Of a stretch of 64,000 nt of DNA, positions 21,317 through 33,196 are shown piece after piece. Made by a program: the position numbers and the translations under genes. Positions within the stretch are counted from its first letter, which is position 1. Every line of letters begins with the position of its first letter. The notes under the pieces are model-generated. The model searched no databases, had not been told where the DNA came from, and saw only the letters and a list, made by a program, of their open reading frames with translations. Origin of the DNA: Athripsodes cinereus (Eukaryota > Arthropoda > Insecta > Trichoptera > Leptoceridae); contig OX388312.1 of assembly GCA_947579605.1 (NCBI GenBank), positions 28,109,313-28,173,312 on the forward strand, written 5' to 3'.

Positions 21317-22221
21317 ATAAATACATAAATAAAATAAAGAACCTCAATACAAATACAATGTTTGAAATACATGATATTATTGGCGAATTATTGTTTTTTT
21401 TTTATATTATATTTATTTATTTATTTATTCTTTTTGCACATCATCATTACATAACAGTGTTAACAAAATAATATAAAATTTTAAAAACTAGGACTATGTG
21501 CAGTGGCGAGATTATCACAATAAAGTGATTTCTTCCATCTAACCACGACACATTGACATGAAACTAGTAAAAAACAAACTTACTTACAAAAAAAAAACAT
21601 ACAAAATATCAAAACACAACAAAAGAAAAAAAAAACAAAATTTAAAATAATATATTTAATATATTTGACACACACCCAACATGTGGTAGGGATTATGGAT
21701 CAGAGAAGGGGGGGAGGGGTAGGGAACGGATACTGAGTTAGAAGATAGCATTTTTAAATTTTCAAATTCATTCAAATATATTTTTTTTTGTTAAATATAA
21801 AAAGCTGTATTTTCTGTAGGACTTATTTATTAAGCTGCATCCGACAGACATTGAAGAAACTAAGCACGTAATGTAAAGTGAGAGCTTATTTATCCCGGAA
21901 CTTATAGTCAGCTATGAAATAAATACATACCTATATATTTTTTCTCCGAAAAAGAGAAAATGATTGAGTGCCTCAGTAATATTATACTCGTATTTTATTA
22001 ATAATAATGAAAATTCTATAAGGTCCATATTTTTTTTGATCGAAATTTATGAATATCAACTGAAATAAATGAAATAAGTTAGTAGTACGTACAAAATATA
22101 ATATAATGTATACTGGTAATAAAGTATATAAGACCCAAAAGAGGATTACTTCTGAATATTATATTAAGCTCTCGTATTTTATATCCGACGTTGAGTTTCA
22201 TCTGATTTCGGAATTACAGAA
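21317..22221. other. Unassigned AT-rich stretch
   Basis: Contains low-complexity ATTT and A-rich runs (21410-21430, 21590-21660). No gene recognised. Confidence 0.4.
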
Positions 22222-22387
22222 TTGGTCGGTAGCCTGAAGGTAGAGTCTAGGCTTCATGCACAAGAGGTGTGCGGTTTGATCCATGGTGCCGGCAGACTCC
22301 CCTTTCACGATATAAGCTTTAAGCTTACTGTGAAAGGTGTATAAAGTTGTATTTGAGTTTATAACAAAAACGCAGATAAATCTTTTT
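22222..22387 (+). mobile_element. Family A tRNA-derived SINE, diverged
   Basis: Head TTGGTCGGTAGCCTGAAGGT, box B-like GGTTTGATCC with a substitution, then body. It faces a minus copy at 22452-22631, giving an inverted pair separated by ~65 nt. Confidence 0.75.
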
Positions 22388-22451
22388 AATAAACAAATAA
22401 AGTGAAAGACTGTCCGCTGTGCTAGAATAATACCATAACATCTTCAAAAAT

Positions 22452-22631
22452 GTTTTTTTTTTTTTAATTATATATCTGGGTTTTGTTATAAACCCAAATA
22501 CAACTTTATACACCTTCCACAGTAAGTTAAAAGCTTGTGTCGTGAAAGGGGAGTTTGCCGGCACCTGGGATCGAACCGCGGACCCCTTGTTCAAGAGGCC
22601 GTAACTCTACCTCCAGGCTACCGACGAACTC
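22452..22631 (-). mobile_element. Family A tRNA-derived SINE
   Basis: Full-length minus copy: head GAGTTCGTCGGTAGCCTGG at 22631, box B GGTTCGATCCC, A-tail as a T-run at 22453-22465. Confidence 0.8.
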
Positions 22632-22785
22632 TAGAATAATACCGAATAGAATAGAACCGAAGAATAATACATGAATAATAAATACATGATAAAGTAAAGG
22701 CGTATATTACACTTTCTTTTGCGTTCCATACAGCTAGGCTATGAAACCAACTCCCCTAGTAGTATATATTATTTCACGACGTCAA

Positions 22786-22925
22786 AAGACATTCAAGATG
22801 ATGGCATATTTCCTCGCTGAATTGAAGATGGCAAAATGTCTTACAAGGGATGTTCTACGAATGCCTGCATTTTACAGAACACTCTAAAACTTACTTATTG
22901 CCTATTCTTTCCCGGGAGCTCCACG
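22786..22925 (-). repeat. Family C repeat, 5' half
   Basis: 'aagacattcaagatgatggc', 'ctcgctgaattgaagatg', 'cattttacagaacactctaaa' and end 'gggagctccacg', the head of family C in reverse. Confidence 0.65.
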
Positions 22926-24040
22926 CATTATTCATAATATGTCTGAACAAATAAACATATGCACGACCGAACTTAATATTTATAATATTTATGCGTTTAT
23001 TGAAAATATAAAATACATCCTTATATTCCTTATATATCGTTTCTAATCTACTGTAGTCTGTAGTATAATAATATAATAATATTAACTTCCATATCATCCC
23101 TGGATTCATAAAAACTCCCATGTGCATTTATTAAGATTTTACCGGAGATAAAAAATACAGCTGCTTTGCTTGATGACATTTTCTATGTTACGTGACAGGT
23201 TTCTTAGATATTTTATATTACCTATATTGAATTTCTAGAAATATTTTTTAAGTAGGTACTTGTGAGTTTTCATGAATTATCTAGTATATTTACTGAGTTT
23301 ACTAAATGTTTGCTTTGTAAAACTCCGTGTTCATATATGGATAAAAACACAATTGGTTTTAATTTCACTTTATATTTGATTACCGTACAAAGATTAGTTT
23401 GACATCGAAAGTCGAAACCATGTCACTGTATAAATAAATATAAAGTAAAACAAAAAACATTTTTGTTTTTTTTTCCATATGTAAACACGTTAGAAATTTA
23501 GTTTCTCTCAATAACTTTTCCCGTGGATATCTTAGCGTATAGCTTATTTCATTGGTAGATGCGGCTCGATAGGAGAATGAATAATTCGATATCGATTTAA
23601 TATTTTTGAAAATAATTGGCACATAGGAGGTCTCATGGATCCACCGACGATATACACACAAACCTAATATCTACTTAATAATAAATAGCACTAGGTACCT
23701 ACTAAGTACAAATCTTTAAGATCCACAATAAATATAAGAAAATATTAATACCTAATAATAGCTCGGCATGTAGACGCTTAATCCAAGAAGATTTATCCCG
23801 GAATAATCTTGATTAGGTACTTACTTTGATTTACGCATTTACTGCGGTATCCAAAAAAGTACTAACTTCAATTGAAATAAATAATTAAATTGATGAATAA
23901 TGATTTTTTTCATAATGTTTACGTATTTCGATTTAAGCCAACTCTTGCGGAGTAGACAGATTTGGCAATTTGTGATCAGTGTACTATCGCGACTCGTCCT
24001 TGCATTCTACTTTTGCTTCCTCTGCATTGATACTGTTCTT
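22926..24040. other. Unassigned AT-rich stretch
   Basis: No gene or repeat recognised over about 1.1 kb. Confidence 0.4.
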
Positions 24041-24335
24041 CAAACACTACTACTACACCATTACGGCATATCCCACAAGTCGGGTGGCCAGTAGATAAGC
24101 TACATGGTATAAACATGCAAGCCGTCTTTTCCGTGCCAACAAAAAAATAATACACTAAGAATGGGTGGTAGGTACCTACCTATATTTCACCGCCGAATTT
24201 AAGATGTGTAATTTCTGTATTTTTCGAACAACCGTCTTTTACAGGACATTCAAAAACTTATGGAAAAAAGTGGGAGATCAATTCTTTACCAGATGCTGTA
24301 AGTTTTCGAGTGAAAAGGCAGGTACTGTATTAGTA
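24041..24335 (-). repeat. Family C repeat
   Basis: CTA tail, 'cacggcata'-like end, 'aaacatgcaagccgtctttt', 'gaatttaagatgtgtaattt', 'cttttacaggacattcaaaa', 'gtgggagatcaattctttac'. Most of it was then duplicated in tandem (see 24109-24750). Confidence 0.7.
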
Positions 24336-24750
24336 TTATTATGACCTATAATTATTTACACCTTATCACGGATAAAACATATGATAGGTATTCAGTGTAC
24401 AAGTTTGCGACTCATTTTCATTTTTTTTATGTTTATGTTATAAACATGCAAGCCGTCTTTTCCGTGCCAACAAAAAAATAATACACTAAGAATGGGTGGT
24501 ATATTTCACCGCCGAATTTAATATGTGTAATTTCTGTATTTTTCGAACAACCGTCTTTTACAGGACATTCAAAAACTTATGGAAAAAGTGGGAGATTAAT
24601 TCTTTACCAGATGCTGTAAGTTTTCGAGTGAAAAGGCAGGCATTAGTATTATTATTACCTACTTTAATTTACAAATTATCACCTACAAAACATACCTATA
24701 TTTTATTCAGTGACAAAATTTGCGACTCACTTTCATTTTTTTTATGTCCC
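24109..24750. repeat. Tandem duplication of ~331 bp including a family C copy
   Basis: Unit 1 (24109-24439) and unit 2 (24440 to about 24750) both start ATAAACATGCAAGCCGTC and end near 'tttgcgactca.tttcatttt'. They differ by small indels and substitutions; unit 1 carries an extra 'taggtacctacc' insert. Local duplication, not two independent SINE insertions, explains the shared non-SINE flank. Confidence 0.8.
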
Positions 24751-25274
24751 CACTTGCACTGGTTCATTTGTGCAAGATTCCATAATGGTATTATCAGATA
24801 AATAGATTTTTCGAAATTAACATGAAAAATGGAATCTGTCTGTCCCTAACGCAATTCATCAATGCTTAGGGTAATTCTTCAATAATACAAAAAAAACATA
24901 GATTTTTTTTCATCTCAACTCCTTTTATCATTTCAATATGCCCCTTCTTCCCTTTTTCTTTTGTCATACACTTTTTTTCCTATTGAGATTATCTTCTACT
25001 CTCCTCCATTCAAATTTATATTCTTTCCTTGAGAATTTTATAAAAGTCGAGACAATCTGTAGATTTATGGGATGAATTCACGACCGATATAAACCCACCT
25101 TTATATCACAAAACCCGTGGAATTTGAGGATAGATTAGTCCTCCCGCACTTCTTCGTAGGTAATTTTTTTTTATGTTTTGATCAGTTCCGTTATGAAAGC
25201 GAAGAGGAAATACATATGACATACCAAAACATGTAGGTACGAGTATATACAATTAACACATATTGAGTAGGTAT
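24751..25274. other. Unassigned AT-rich stretch
   Basis: 25110-25165 (CCCGTGGAATTTGAGGATAGA...CTCCCGCACTTCTTCGTAGG) resembles the family C head. Nothing else recognised. Confidence 0.35.
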
Positions 25275-25472
25275 ATACCAAGTATCAAATTAAGATATTA
25301 AAATTGTATTATATGTATTAACATAATGATACATATAAATTATATATACAATACATTAAATATATAAACATTTAACACCCCGATTCAGAACATTTTCATT
25401 TTGCCCGTGCTGAAAATCGATCCCGGGACCTCGTGACTCAAAAGCAAGAACGTTACTTCATACGCCGTTAAC
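25275..25472 (-). mobile_element. Family B tRNA-derived SINE, diverged
   Basis: On the minus strand a box B-like GGGATCGATTTTC follows 'gagtcacgaggtccc' as in 11731-11964. The body is recognisable but heavily substituted. Confidence 0.6.
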
Positions 25473-25603
25473 AAAGCATAGATCCTATCTTTTTTATATT
25501 ATTATCTATTTCTTGGGTTAGTTGGAAGAAGTCGCGCCTTTGCGATTAACGCAGTCTCTATATATCCATTGATCAATACAGTTAAAAATAAATAACAAGA
25601 AAA

Positions 25604-25734
25604 ATAAATCATCATAGCTCTCTCGATGGGGTGTTCAGTGGACTAAAAACATGTAATGATTATACAGGTCGTCTTCTACGTGGAATAAAAATAAGATTTT
25701 AGAATGTTTGCCATACCTTACCGCTGAATTGATC
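25604..25734 (-). repeat. Family C repeat, diverged
   Basis: 'gtcgtcttctacgtggaata', 'tttgccataccttaccgctg' keep the order of the family C middle in reverse. Confidence 0.45.
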
Positions 25735-25865
25735 TTCCGCTCTCATCATTAGGCTGACGTAAAGAAGCTCTTGAAAGCCGGCTCGCGATTAAAATCACCC
25801 AAGTATTTTAATTTCATTAATTTAATATAATCTTCCACCAAGTACTGTTGGCGGACAATATTGAC
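25735..25865 (+). repeat. Family D repeat, rearranged core
   Basis: 'gaagctcttgaaagccggct' then 'cgcgattaaaatcac' and the 'cttccaccaagtactgt' end match family D. The CTGATGA half is present as an inverted copy (CTTCCGCTCTCATCATTAGG), so the hammerhead-like core is not intact. Confidence 0.5.
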
Positions 25866-25976
25866 CACATATTTTATGCCAATAATTAAAATTAAGATAA
25901 CTTAAATAAAACCAAGAGGTACCTAACTATTGAATGTATTTTCTAGTTACTGTTTCATTAAAACATAAGATTTTAG

Positions 25977-26262
25977 TAGTAGTAGTACTACTATTACTAC
26001 TACTGCTACTAGTATTCTATCACGGCATATTTCACAAGTGGGGCAGCCAATAGACCAGCTGCATTTAATAAACATGCAAGCTGTCTTCTCCATGTCAATA
26101 TAAAATCAAGATATTCAGGATGGGTTGCAAACGTCATCGCTGAATTTAAGATGTAAAACGTCTTAATTCTTTCGAACACCTGCCCTTCACAGGACACTCG
26201 AAAACTTACGAAGAAGAGTGGAAGACCAATTCTTTACCGGGTGCTCCACGGAATAAACATCC
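25977..26262 (-). mobile_element. Family C SINE-like repeat, full length with TAG/CTA microsatellite
   Basis: Long mixed TAG/CTA run (25977-26015), then CACGGCATATTTCACAAGTG through 'aagatgtaaaacgtcttaat', 'acaggacactcgaaaactta' to the head end 'accgggtgctccacgg'. Confidence 0.85.
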
Positions 26263-29200
26263 TTACGGATATGTTAAGCATGAGATTCAAAAGTAAATAT
26301 TTCAGCACTTAAAGAATAACACACGAGCATTATTTTGTGATTTCATTTAATATAATATGCTAAAACTTTTAATAGAAATCTCATATCCTCCAAATAAGTG
26401 AATAAACTTTTTAAAATTCCTTTTTTACATATAGGTACTACCGCCTTCGTGGGAGTATAAAAGCTTGTGAGTGCCTCTCAAGTATACTTATATTGACCAA
26501 ATATCTTCTATGTGATGTTCAAGTTCCTACACAATGTATACCTACTTCTCTCAAACAACCATAATTAGGTCATTCCGTGTTGTAGTTTTTTTCTTCTATT
26601 CTTCCTCAACTTAATCGTGTCTTAAGGGCGGGCTCTTTTTGTTTCAATTAAGGAGCCGATGTTGGATAATGGCCGTCTAATCTAAAGCTATTTGATATTA
26701 TACTACACAGTATTGTAAGACTGACTCGAGACTTTAAGAGTTAAGTCCTTTTTTATTTTATTGCTTTTACATAATTCTATCGTTGCACTACTACAACCTA
26801 TTTTTTTTAATCTAGATTCTAGACCTTTAGGTGAAAGTCAAAAAAATCATGTAATTAGAAATTATATTAACATTTTATGTCTTATTTTTATAGTTCTTAT
26901 CTACATAAATAGTTTTCGAGTGTTTTGTAAAAAAAATATTCTCGCGGAGTTCCCGTTGAAGAATCAGACTCCCAATTTTCATTTAAGAAGACGAAATATC
27001 TTTTTCTTGAATTATAACAAAATTCTACATTTTCCCCATAACGAAGAGAGAATGCTTCATATTTTTAATAATTAAATAATTGCTTTATGGACTTTTAAAA
27101 AGCAACGAAAGGCTTTCAGCATCCAAGATCAAATGAGTTTTTGTTAAAGAAAATTGCAAAATTGCAATTTCATTAATTCGTATCTGTCACTAAAACGTGT
27201 ATGGACGACTACGTCGTGCTTTCAGATTTGAATTCAACTTTTCATTCAGCTCCTAATCGATATGTTATTAAAAAGAAATTCGATCAATTTCACAAAGATA
27301 AATGTTAAAAAAATCTTGACTTCCGAGAAGTGTTTTCATATTTTATCTATATAAAATTGAACCCTCTTTGTTAAAAAGATAAAATTCTCGAGACAAAGTC
27401 TTCTACCTGAAAATTACAATTTAATTTAATATTATAAATTCCAAGATAATATTTTCTCGTACTTATATTTATGAGGCGATTGAAGACTATTTGAATACAA
27501 AGCAATTTTCTTTTCTTTTTTCTTCTCAGCCCACTTCCATCCCTTCCTTGGCGAAGGGCTCCTCTATTGTCCTGTTTGTTGTTGTCGAATCCTGAACCAT
27601 CTGTAACTAGTTCGTAGTAACACATCACACAACTAATTTATTTTGGTTTCAGCAGCGAACATCAGAATCTTCCATTTTGCCAATTTTGGCTTCAATCTCA
27701 TTTTTGTATTTTTGGCCAATTTCGGCATCATGACGTTGTAGAATCTGGATACAGATGACCATGATGGGAGAGCACGAAGAGAGATACGAAAGACCTTCGT
27801 TCAGAAATGAATAAAAGTTGAATGAGAAAGATAATGAAGAAAAATGACACTTCTTTCCAATAACATTCTTAATGCTTTGATATCTATGATATGAATGGTG
27901 TTAGAAACAGAAATGTCTGAACCATTGAGAATCTAGTGGAAAACAAAACAATATTTACAAACTGCGTTTGTTTATATTTATCTAAGTATTACAAAACACA
28001 TGTTTTTTCATATGCTTAATAAACATCGGAATTGGGCGATCACAAGGTCGTGTAGTCACGTCGATTATACAGACATATAAATTATTTTATTTTAGGTATG
28101 TACCCATATAATTCTTAACCTCATTTCTCTACGCCTCTGCTTCGACAACTATGATACGCAAAATCTATGCATTATTCTCTCTTGAGGTTTATTTTTACAA
28201 TCACGTCATCTTGTCCATCATACATAGTCTCACCAGGTGTACCAAACATGCTGAATGTCTTCTGTGTGCCTTAAGAATAAGATAGGTATTGACAATATAA
28301 GACTTAACAACGTCGGCTATTTTTATTTATTTGATTATTTATTTTGTTCTTCACTGTACATAGCTACATTATTTCAAATCAATACAAAGTATTATAAATA
28401 TATCAGTTATACAATTCAATGTACAGAGGGTGAATTTATCGCTAGAATGCGATGTCTTCCAACCAACCCGGTATTTTTCACAATTAGAGAACCATGTTCA
28501 CTCAATGCAACAACAGTGTGCCAGGTTGAATAGGACAAAGTAAGATAGTTAACCCTTCACTTACGAATCGGCAAGTGGGTAAGTGTACACTTTTAGTATT
28601 CATGGGTAACTTTAACCAATTTTGATAGTGGGACAGGCAAATTTGTACAATGTCATTGCATTGTGTTAACATGGTTTTCAATTTATTAAAAATATTCAAC
28701 AAAATTATCTGTTTTGTCAATAGTAATAAAAAAATGGCTAATATTTAACAAAAAATAATTTAAAACTAGTATTAATTTTTCTTTTCTAGTCAGGAAAGTT
28801 TAACAATCTCTGCTTTTCGTGAGAGTTTGATATTTTTCATATCGTAATCACAGACAAAACATTGGCTTATTCATTCATACATGCACACATGGTATCATGC
28901 ATTGTCAATTCACGTAGGTGAATAGTTCTATGTTTTAACATATTATGGAGCAACCAAATAAATCACGAATGGAAAACAATGATATCAACAACAATGTGTA
29001 AAAGATGTCTTAATCAAATTTACTAATTTCTTGATTCTTTGTATACTTATGATCTATATGATACCGAAAACACTTTAAAAAGTCCAAACATAACAATGAT
29101 ATTGGATTATTAATTATCTTAAGATAAACCTGAGTAAAAAAATTATGGTCAAGTTGGTAATTTTTTTTTTACTGTTATGTTGGTGGTCCACGTCCTCCAT

Positions 29201-29555
29201 GTGACTGCCTGTGACGTCATCCCTTATTGGTCTATAGAATATAATTATTCGCAGCAGTGTACTATTATAATATTCCCTTTCTATCCCGTGCCTCACCTCC
29301 CCCCTCCATATTATACTCACTGAAACACCCTCTCCGCACCCGAGGCTGTTCACTTGTAGTATTTTTGTTGTAGGTTGATATCTACTACAGCTTTAGATAC
29401 ACATTATTGCGGTGCATTCGTAAAGTTATCCCTTTTCAGTAGATTATGTATGTATTTAATGCTGACGGGATAAAAGTTTGATAATTTCAAATTTGAAAAA
29501 AATCTGTTCAATATTTCGCATTGGTAGTCCTGGTGGAAAAAGGAAGACGACTTTC
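26263..29555. other. Unassigned 3.3-kb AT-rich stretch
   Basis: The longest part of the window without a recognised repeat. Open frames of 104 codons (26761-27075, plus) and 85 codons (27371-27628, minus) show no motif I know. The minus one ends in a basic GAAGAAAAAAG-type run that could be a LINE tail. No splice or poly(A) context persuades me of an exon. Confidence 0.35.
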
Positions 29556-29632
29556 TTTCGTGGAGTCCACGGCAAAGTATTGGTCTTCCCCTCTTTCCTG
29601 TAAGTTTTCTTGAAAAGCCAGGTACTTTATTA
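29556..29632 (+). repeat. Family C fragment (5' head)
   Basis: 'cgtggagtccacggcaaagt', 'attggtcttcccctctttcc' and 'gtaagttttcttga' match the head of family C. Confidence 0.55.
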
Positions 29633-29745
29633 TTATTTTTTTATTATACAAATCGCTTTAAATCATAAATATTATTTTGTTTGTGAGTCATACCAAAACT
29701 CTTTACAAGATTTGTCGGCGTGTACTTATTTTCAAGGTACCTTAT

Positions 29746-30200
29746 ACATACATACCATCAAGCCGCTTCCATCACGGGGTAGGCAGAAAGGATCGAGCGC
29801 CACTTCCTTCTATTCTTTCATACATCTTTCGCTTCCGTCAATGTTATACAATTCCTCATGCATGCTCTCCTGTTCAATGTGCTCAACACGTGGCCGCCCT
29901 GTAGGATTTGATTTAAATAACCTTGCCATTTGATCCTCGGACGTCCATGTATCCGAGCACCATTCCTCTCAGCCAAATATATCTTCTTGGTCATTCTGTC
30001 CTCATTCATTCTTTCCACACGCCCAAACCATCGTAACTTATTTGCATTCATCCTTGTTATTACACCAACTTTCATTCTACATTGCTCTCGTATAGCACTG
30101 TTACGCACACGATCTCTCAGACTTTTTTGTAAAATACGTCGATGTTTTAATTTCAGCCTATACTCTATGAACATACCTTCTCTCACTACTCCGATATCCA
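29746..30200 (-). mobile_element. RTE-like LINE 3' end (family 'KKIYLAERNG')
   Basis: The minus strand encodes LRDRVRNSAIREQCRMKVGV, then RWFGRVERMNEDRMTKKIYL, GRPRIKWQ and LNRRACMRNC, ending in a premature stop at 29818; the 3' terminus is a CATA/TATG-type tail at 29746-29757. It is near-identical in layout to 45960-46612. Confidence 0.75.
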
Positions 30201-30405
30201 GCGTCGTAGAGGAAGAGAGTTAAAGAAACTGGAGACCTCGACGTTAATGGTACATAAATTGTGTAACGCTTAAATGGACAAAAAGGGTCGGTGGATTCTA
30301 TTCATAGTACCTACCTCCGGTACCTACCTATACAATATACCTACATACTTACATATATCTATACTTACATAGGTACGTATTATATTTAATTCCTTTCATT
30401 CATTG

Positions 30406-30490
30406 ATTCATCTCTTGACGGCATTTCTCAAAAGAGGGGTAGCCAACAGAGTAACACATGCAAATCACCTTCTTCTAACTTTGAAAAACA
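30406..30490 (-). repeat. Family C fragment (3' end)
   Basis: 'ttgacggcatttctcaaaag', 'aggggtagccaacagag' and 'cacatgcaaatcaccttctt' match the family C 3' third in reverse. Confidence 0.5.
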
Positions 30491-30499
30491 AAACAAAAC

Positions 30500-30595
30500 T
30501 CTTAAAACCCGGAAGAACTATATAGATCAATATGGCATTCCGTTCTCTCTGCTTATCCTACTTGGGGTATGGCGTGAGGGAATAGATATATTTAA
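30500..30595 (+). mobile_element. RTE-like LINE 3' terminus
   Basis: 'atagatcaatatggcattcc', 'gttctctctgcttatcctac', then GGCGTGAGGGAATAGATA correspond to the terminus at 48150-48235. It abuts the R1-like fragment that follows. Confidence 0.5.
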
Positions 30596-30604
30596 ATAGA
30601 TAGA

Positions 30605-31060
30605 AGAGAAATTCAAAAATTATATTGAAAATAGTCTACAAGTTCTTTCCAGATGTCCGTGAAATACTGAGAATGAGCTTCTTGTCCCTTGATCATTTTT
30701 CTGTACAGCTTATCACTGGACATGGCCAGCTGAGAGGTAAGCTGTTTGAGCTAGCCTTAACTGATAATTCATGGTGCACATGTGGGACAGGAGCTCAATA
30801 TGCGGAACATATCCTTTGGGAATGTCCTTTGATGATGGATGCAAGAGAGGAAATGATTTTGGGTATGACTGTTGACACTCCTCGACACATCTGGTTTGGG
30901 GAAGTGTTTTTAAATGCCACAAACGCTTCACACTTCAAGGCATTCGTAGATATGTGGGTTTCAAGGTGGGATCTGCTACGTCAACCGAATTCCCCGCCTA
31001 CTGACGTGGTAAGGTCGGAGATGCCAACACTGGCATAGTGGTACTAGACTAGAGAGAGTT
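30605..31060 (+). mobile_element. R1/Jockey-type LINE, C-terminal zinc-knuckle region
   Basis: An open frame (30625-31038) encodes LSLDHFSVQLITGHGQLRG, then WCTCGTGAQYAEHILWECP and RHIWFGEVF. The CxC...H..(E/)C knuckle after a 'T.H..L..KL' segment is the usual end of R1-type and related LINE ORF2 proteins, downstream of the reverse transcriptase. The frame is intact to its stop but has no RT or endonuclease part, so it is a 5'-truncated copy. Confidence 0.65.
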
Positions 31061-31884
31061 GAAAAGTTAATAGATTGCCACCTAAACGGATAAATAAAAT
31101 CCTTGGACTCCTGAAATATCCGACAAAAAAGTTATATTAACAAGTGAAAATAGTCAAAAATTCAGTTAGTCTTTAAAAGGTTCCACTGATTTTTTTACTA
31201 CAAATGTATATAATATGTCCGATTTCGACCCCATACTACACATATGATAAGATAAACCAATTAATCATAAGATGCCGACAAAGGAAATACTATATTGTTT
31301 AATGCGTGTGTAATGAACTTTATAATATGTAGTACCTTAATAATGTACATAATATATACCAGTGGCGTACCTTCAATACATGCAAAAAGCAATGCATGTC
31401 TACAGTAGTGTCTTTTTCATATACGCAAAATACCAATGTATGCCTACCATATTTTTGAACCCCTCTAGATTAATCATTCCAATTGATCACACTCACCGAT
31501 AGTCAACCTATATGAATAGGTATTAACTAGGTAGGTATGTTGTATTTGATACACATAACTTCCTTAAGGAGTGCATGACACAGAGTTTCGACGCTTATGA
31601 ATCGACTCAAGGTTTGATTAAGGGTACTCTTTAAACTTAGGTAATATTCCCAATTCCTTAAAAAAAAAATATAATTAACATCTACACTTCTAGTAAGTAA
31701 AATTCAGTTCCCGACCTCCAATTGTGTCTAAAAATTCGTGACATAACCAACGTAAACCTTAGCAATTGCATTTGTGATTGTAAACTCTATAATTTCTTGA
31801 ATTACTTGTTTAATTTTATTCATTAATCAGAGACACAAACAGAAAGTTGACAAAATATACACAAAATTGTATATTGATTGTATG
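31061..31884. other. Unassigned AT-rich stretch
   Basis: No gene or repeat recognised. Confidence 0.4.
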
Positions 31885-31970
31885 ATTGTCTTTGTTTTAA
31901 ATGTATTTTTGTGTGAATTTGCTTGTAATCAATGTACAGTAAAGAATAAATAAATAAATAAAATAAAAAA
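31885..31970 (+). repeat. LINE-like 3' tail
   Basis: 'gtaatcaatgtacagtaaag' followed by AATAAATAAATAAAATAAA, shared with 8616-8706 and 9750-9830. Confidence 0.5.
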
Positions 31971-32157
31971 ATAAAATTTAAAAGACATTATATTTTGTCT
32001 CCAATAGGCCACATGCAGTCGTGGGGGATTTTAATAAAAATGATCGAATTAAGTAAATTTGAGGTCGGAAAATACAAATATGTCTGTTGAAATTTTTTAA
32101 ATATCTAAATTATGGAGAATTTCCAAAAATAAAACCCAAAATTTTTGACGTAAAATC
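31971..32157. other. Unassigned spacer
   Basis: Short AT-rich spacer with no recognised feature. Confidence 0.4.
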
Positions 32158-32405
32158 CCGTGGATCAACCGGTAAAGAATTGGTCTCCCACTCTTCTGCG
32201 TAAGTTTTCGAGTGCCCTGTAAAAGGCAGGTGTTCGAAAAAAATAAGACATTTTACATCTTAAATTCAGAGATGAGGTTTGCCACCCACCCTGAATGTCT
32301 TGATTTTATATTGGCACGAAGAGGACAGTCTGCATGTTTCTTACATGCAGCTGATCTGCTGGCTACCCCACTTGTGGGATATGCCGTGATGGTATAGTAT
32401 AGTTT
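32158..32405 (+). mobile_element. Family C SINE-like repeat, full length
   Basis: Head CCCGTGGATCAACCGGTAAA, 'gttcgaaaaaaataagacat', 'gaggtttgccacccaccctg', 'gcagctgatctgctggctac', end GATATGCCGTGATGGTATAG. Confidence 0.9.
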
Positions 32406-32439
32406 AAATTTTTGACGTTTGGCAAAACACTCCAAATGG

Positions 32440-32540
32440 TTTTTGACAGCTGATGACTTTACGGAGTCCCGTGAATCATAGTAATTTTCGCACCACAGAT
32501 TATAATCTCATACACACGGGACTCCGTGACGTCACAGCGC
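32440..32540. repeat. Short palindrome between two family C copies
   Basis: ACGGAGTCCCGTG (32461-32473) and its exact reverse complement (32515-32527) with similar flanks (gctgatgacttt / gacgtcacagc) form a ~100-bp inverted repeat, GC-richer than its surroundings. It could be a small MITE. Confidence 0.5.
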
Positions 32541-32565
32541 CGCCATATCGTTTTTGAAAATACTA

Positions 32566-32816
32566 TACTATACTATACTATACCATCACGGCATATCCCA
32601 CAAGTGGGGTAGCCAGCAGATCAGCTGCACGTAAGATTCATGCAAACTGTCCTCTTCGTGCCAATATAAAATCAAGACATTCAGGATGGGTGGCAAGCCT
32701 CATCGCTGAATTTAAGATGTAAAATGTCTTATTTTTTTCGAACACCTGCCTTTTACAGGACACTCGAAAACTTACGTAGAAGAGTGGGAGACCAATTCTT
32801 TACCGGGTGCTCCACC
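32566..32816 (-). mobile_element. Family C SINE-like repeat, full length
   Basis: Inverted relative to the copies at 32158 and 33197: TATAC-type tail, CACGGCATATCCCACAAGTG, 'cattcaggatgggtggcaag', 'acaggacactcgaaaactta', head end 'accgggtgctccacc'. Confidence 0.9.
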
Positions 32817-33196
32817 AATTTTTAAAAGCTAATATCTAAGAAAATAGTGCAAGAAAAATTAAAATAAATTGTGGTTGTGTTTCTTTCATACTAATTAAAA
32901 TGTAATAAAAAAAAATCTGCAAGTGGCCCATTAAGCGAGTCTGCAGCATACACACATTAATGTTAACAAAACAATGAGAGAGAAAAATCAAATAAAAGTA
33001 GAAAGCATGAGCAACATAAAAAGTCAAGTCACGCCACTGCTTATACCTACCTGTAAAATAGAATCTTATATTATTACCTTTTATTGTAGGTGTTCACGTT
33101 ATTCTGTTTTATTTATTGTTTTTTATTATATTGTATGTATGTATATAACTAAGATATAAATATATCTATATGTATAAGTGATTATAAAAAAATATT
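32817..33196. other. Unassigned spacer between family C copies
   Basis: AT-rich, no recognised feature. Confidence 0.4.

Noticed and set aside
27371..27628. Minus-strand frame with a basic tail as an RTE-like LINE 3' end
   Set aside because: The GAAGAAAAAAG-type tail is suggestive, but the upstream peptide does not match the LINE C-termini seen elsewhere in the window.
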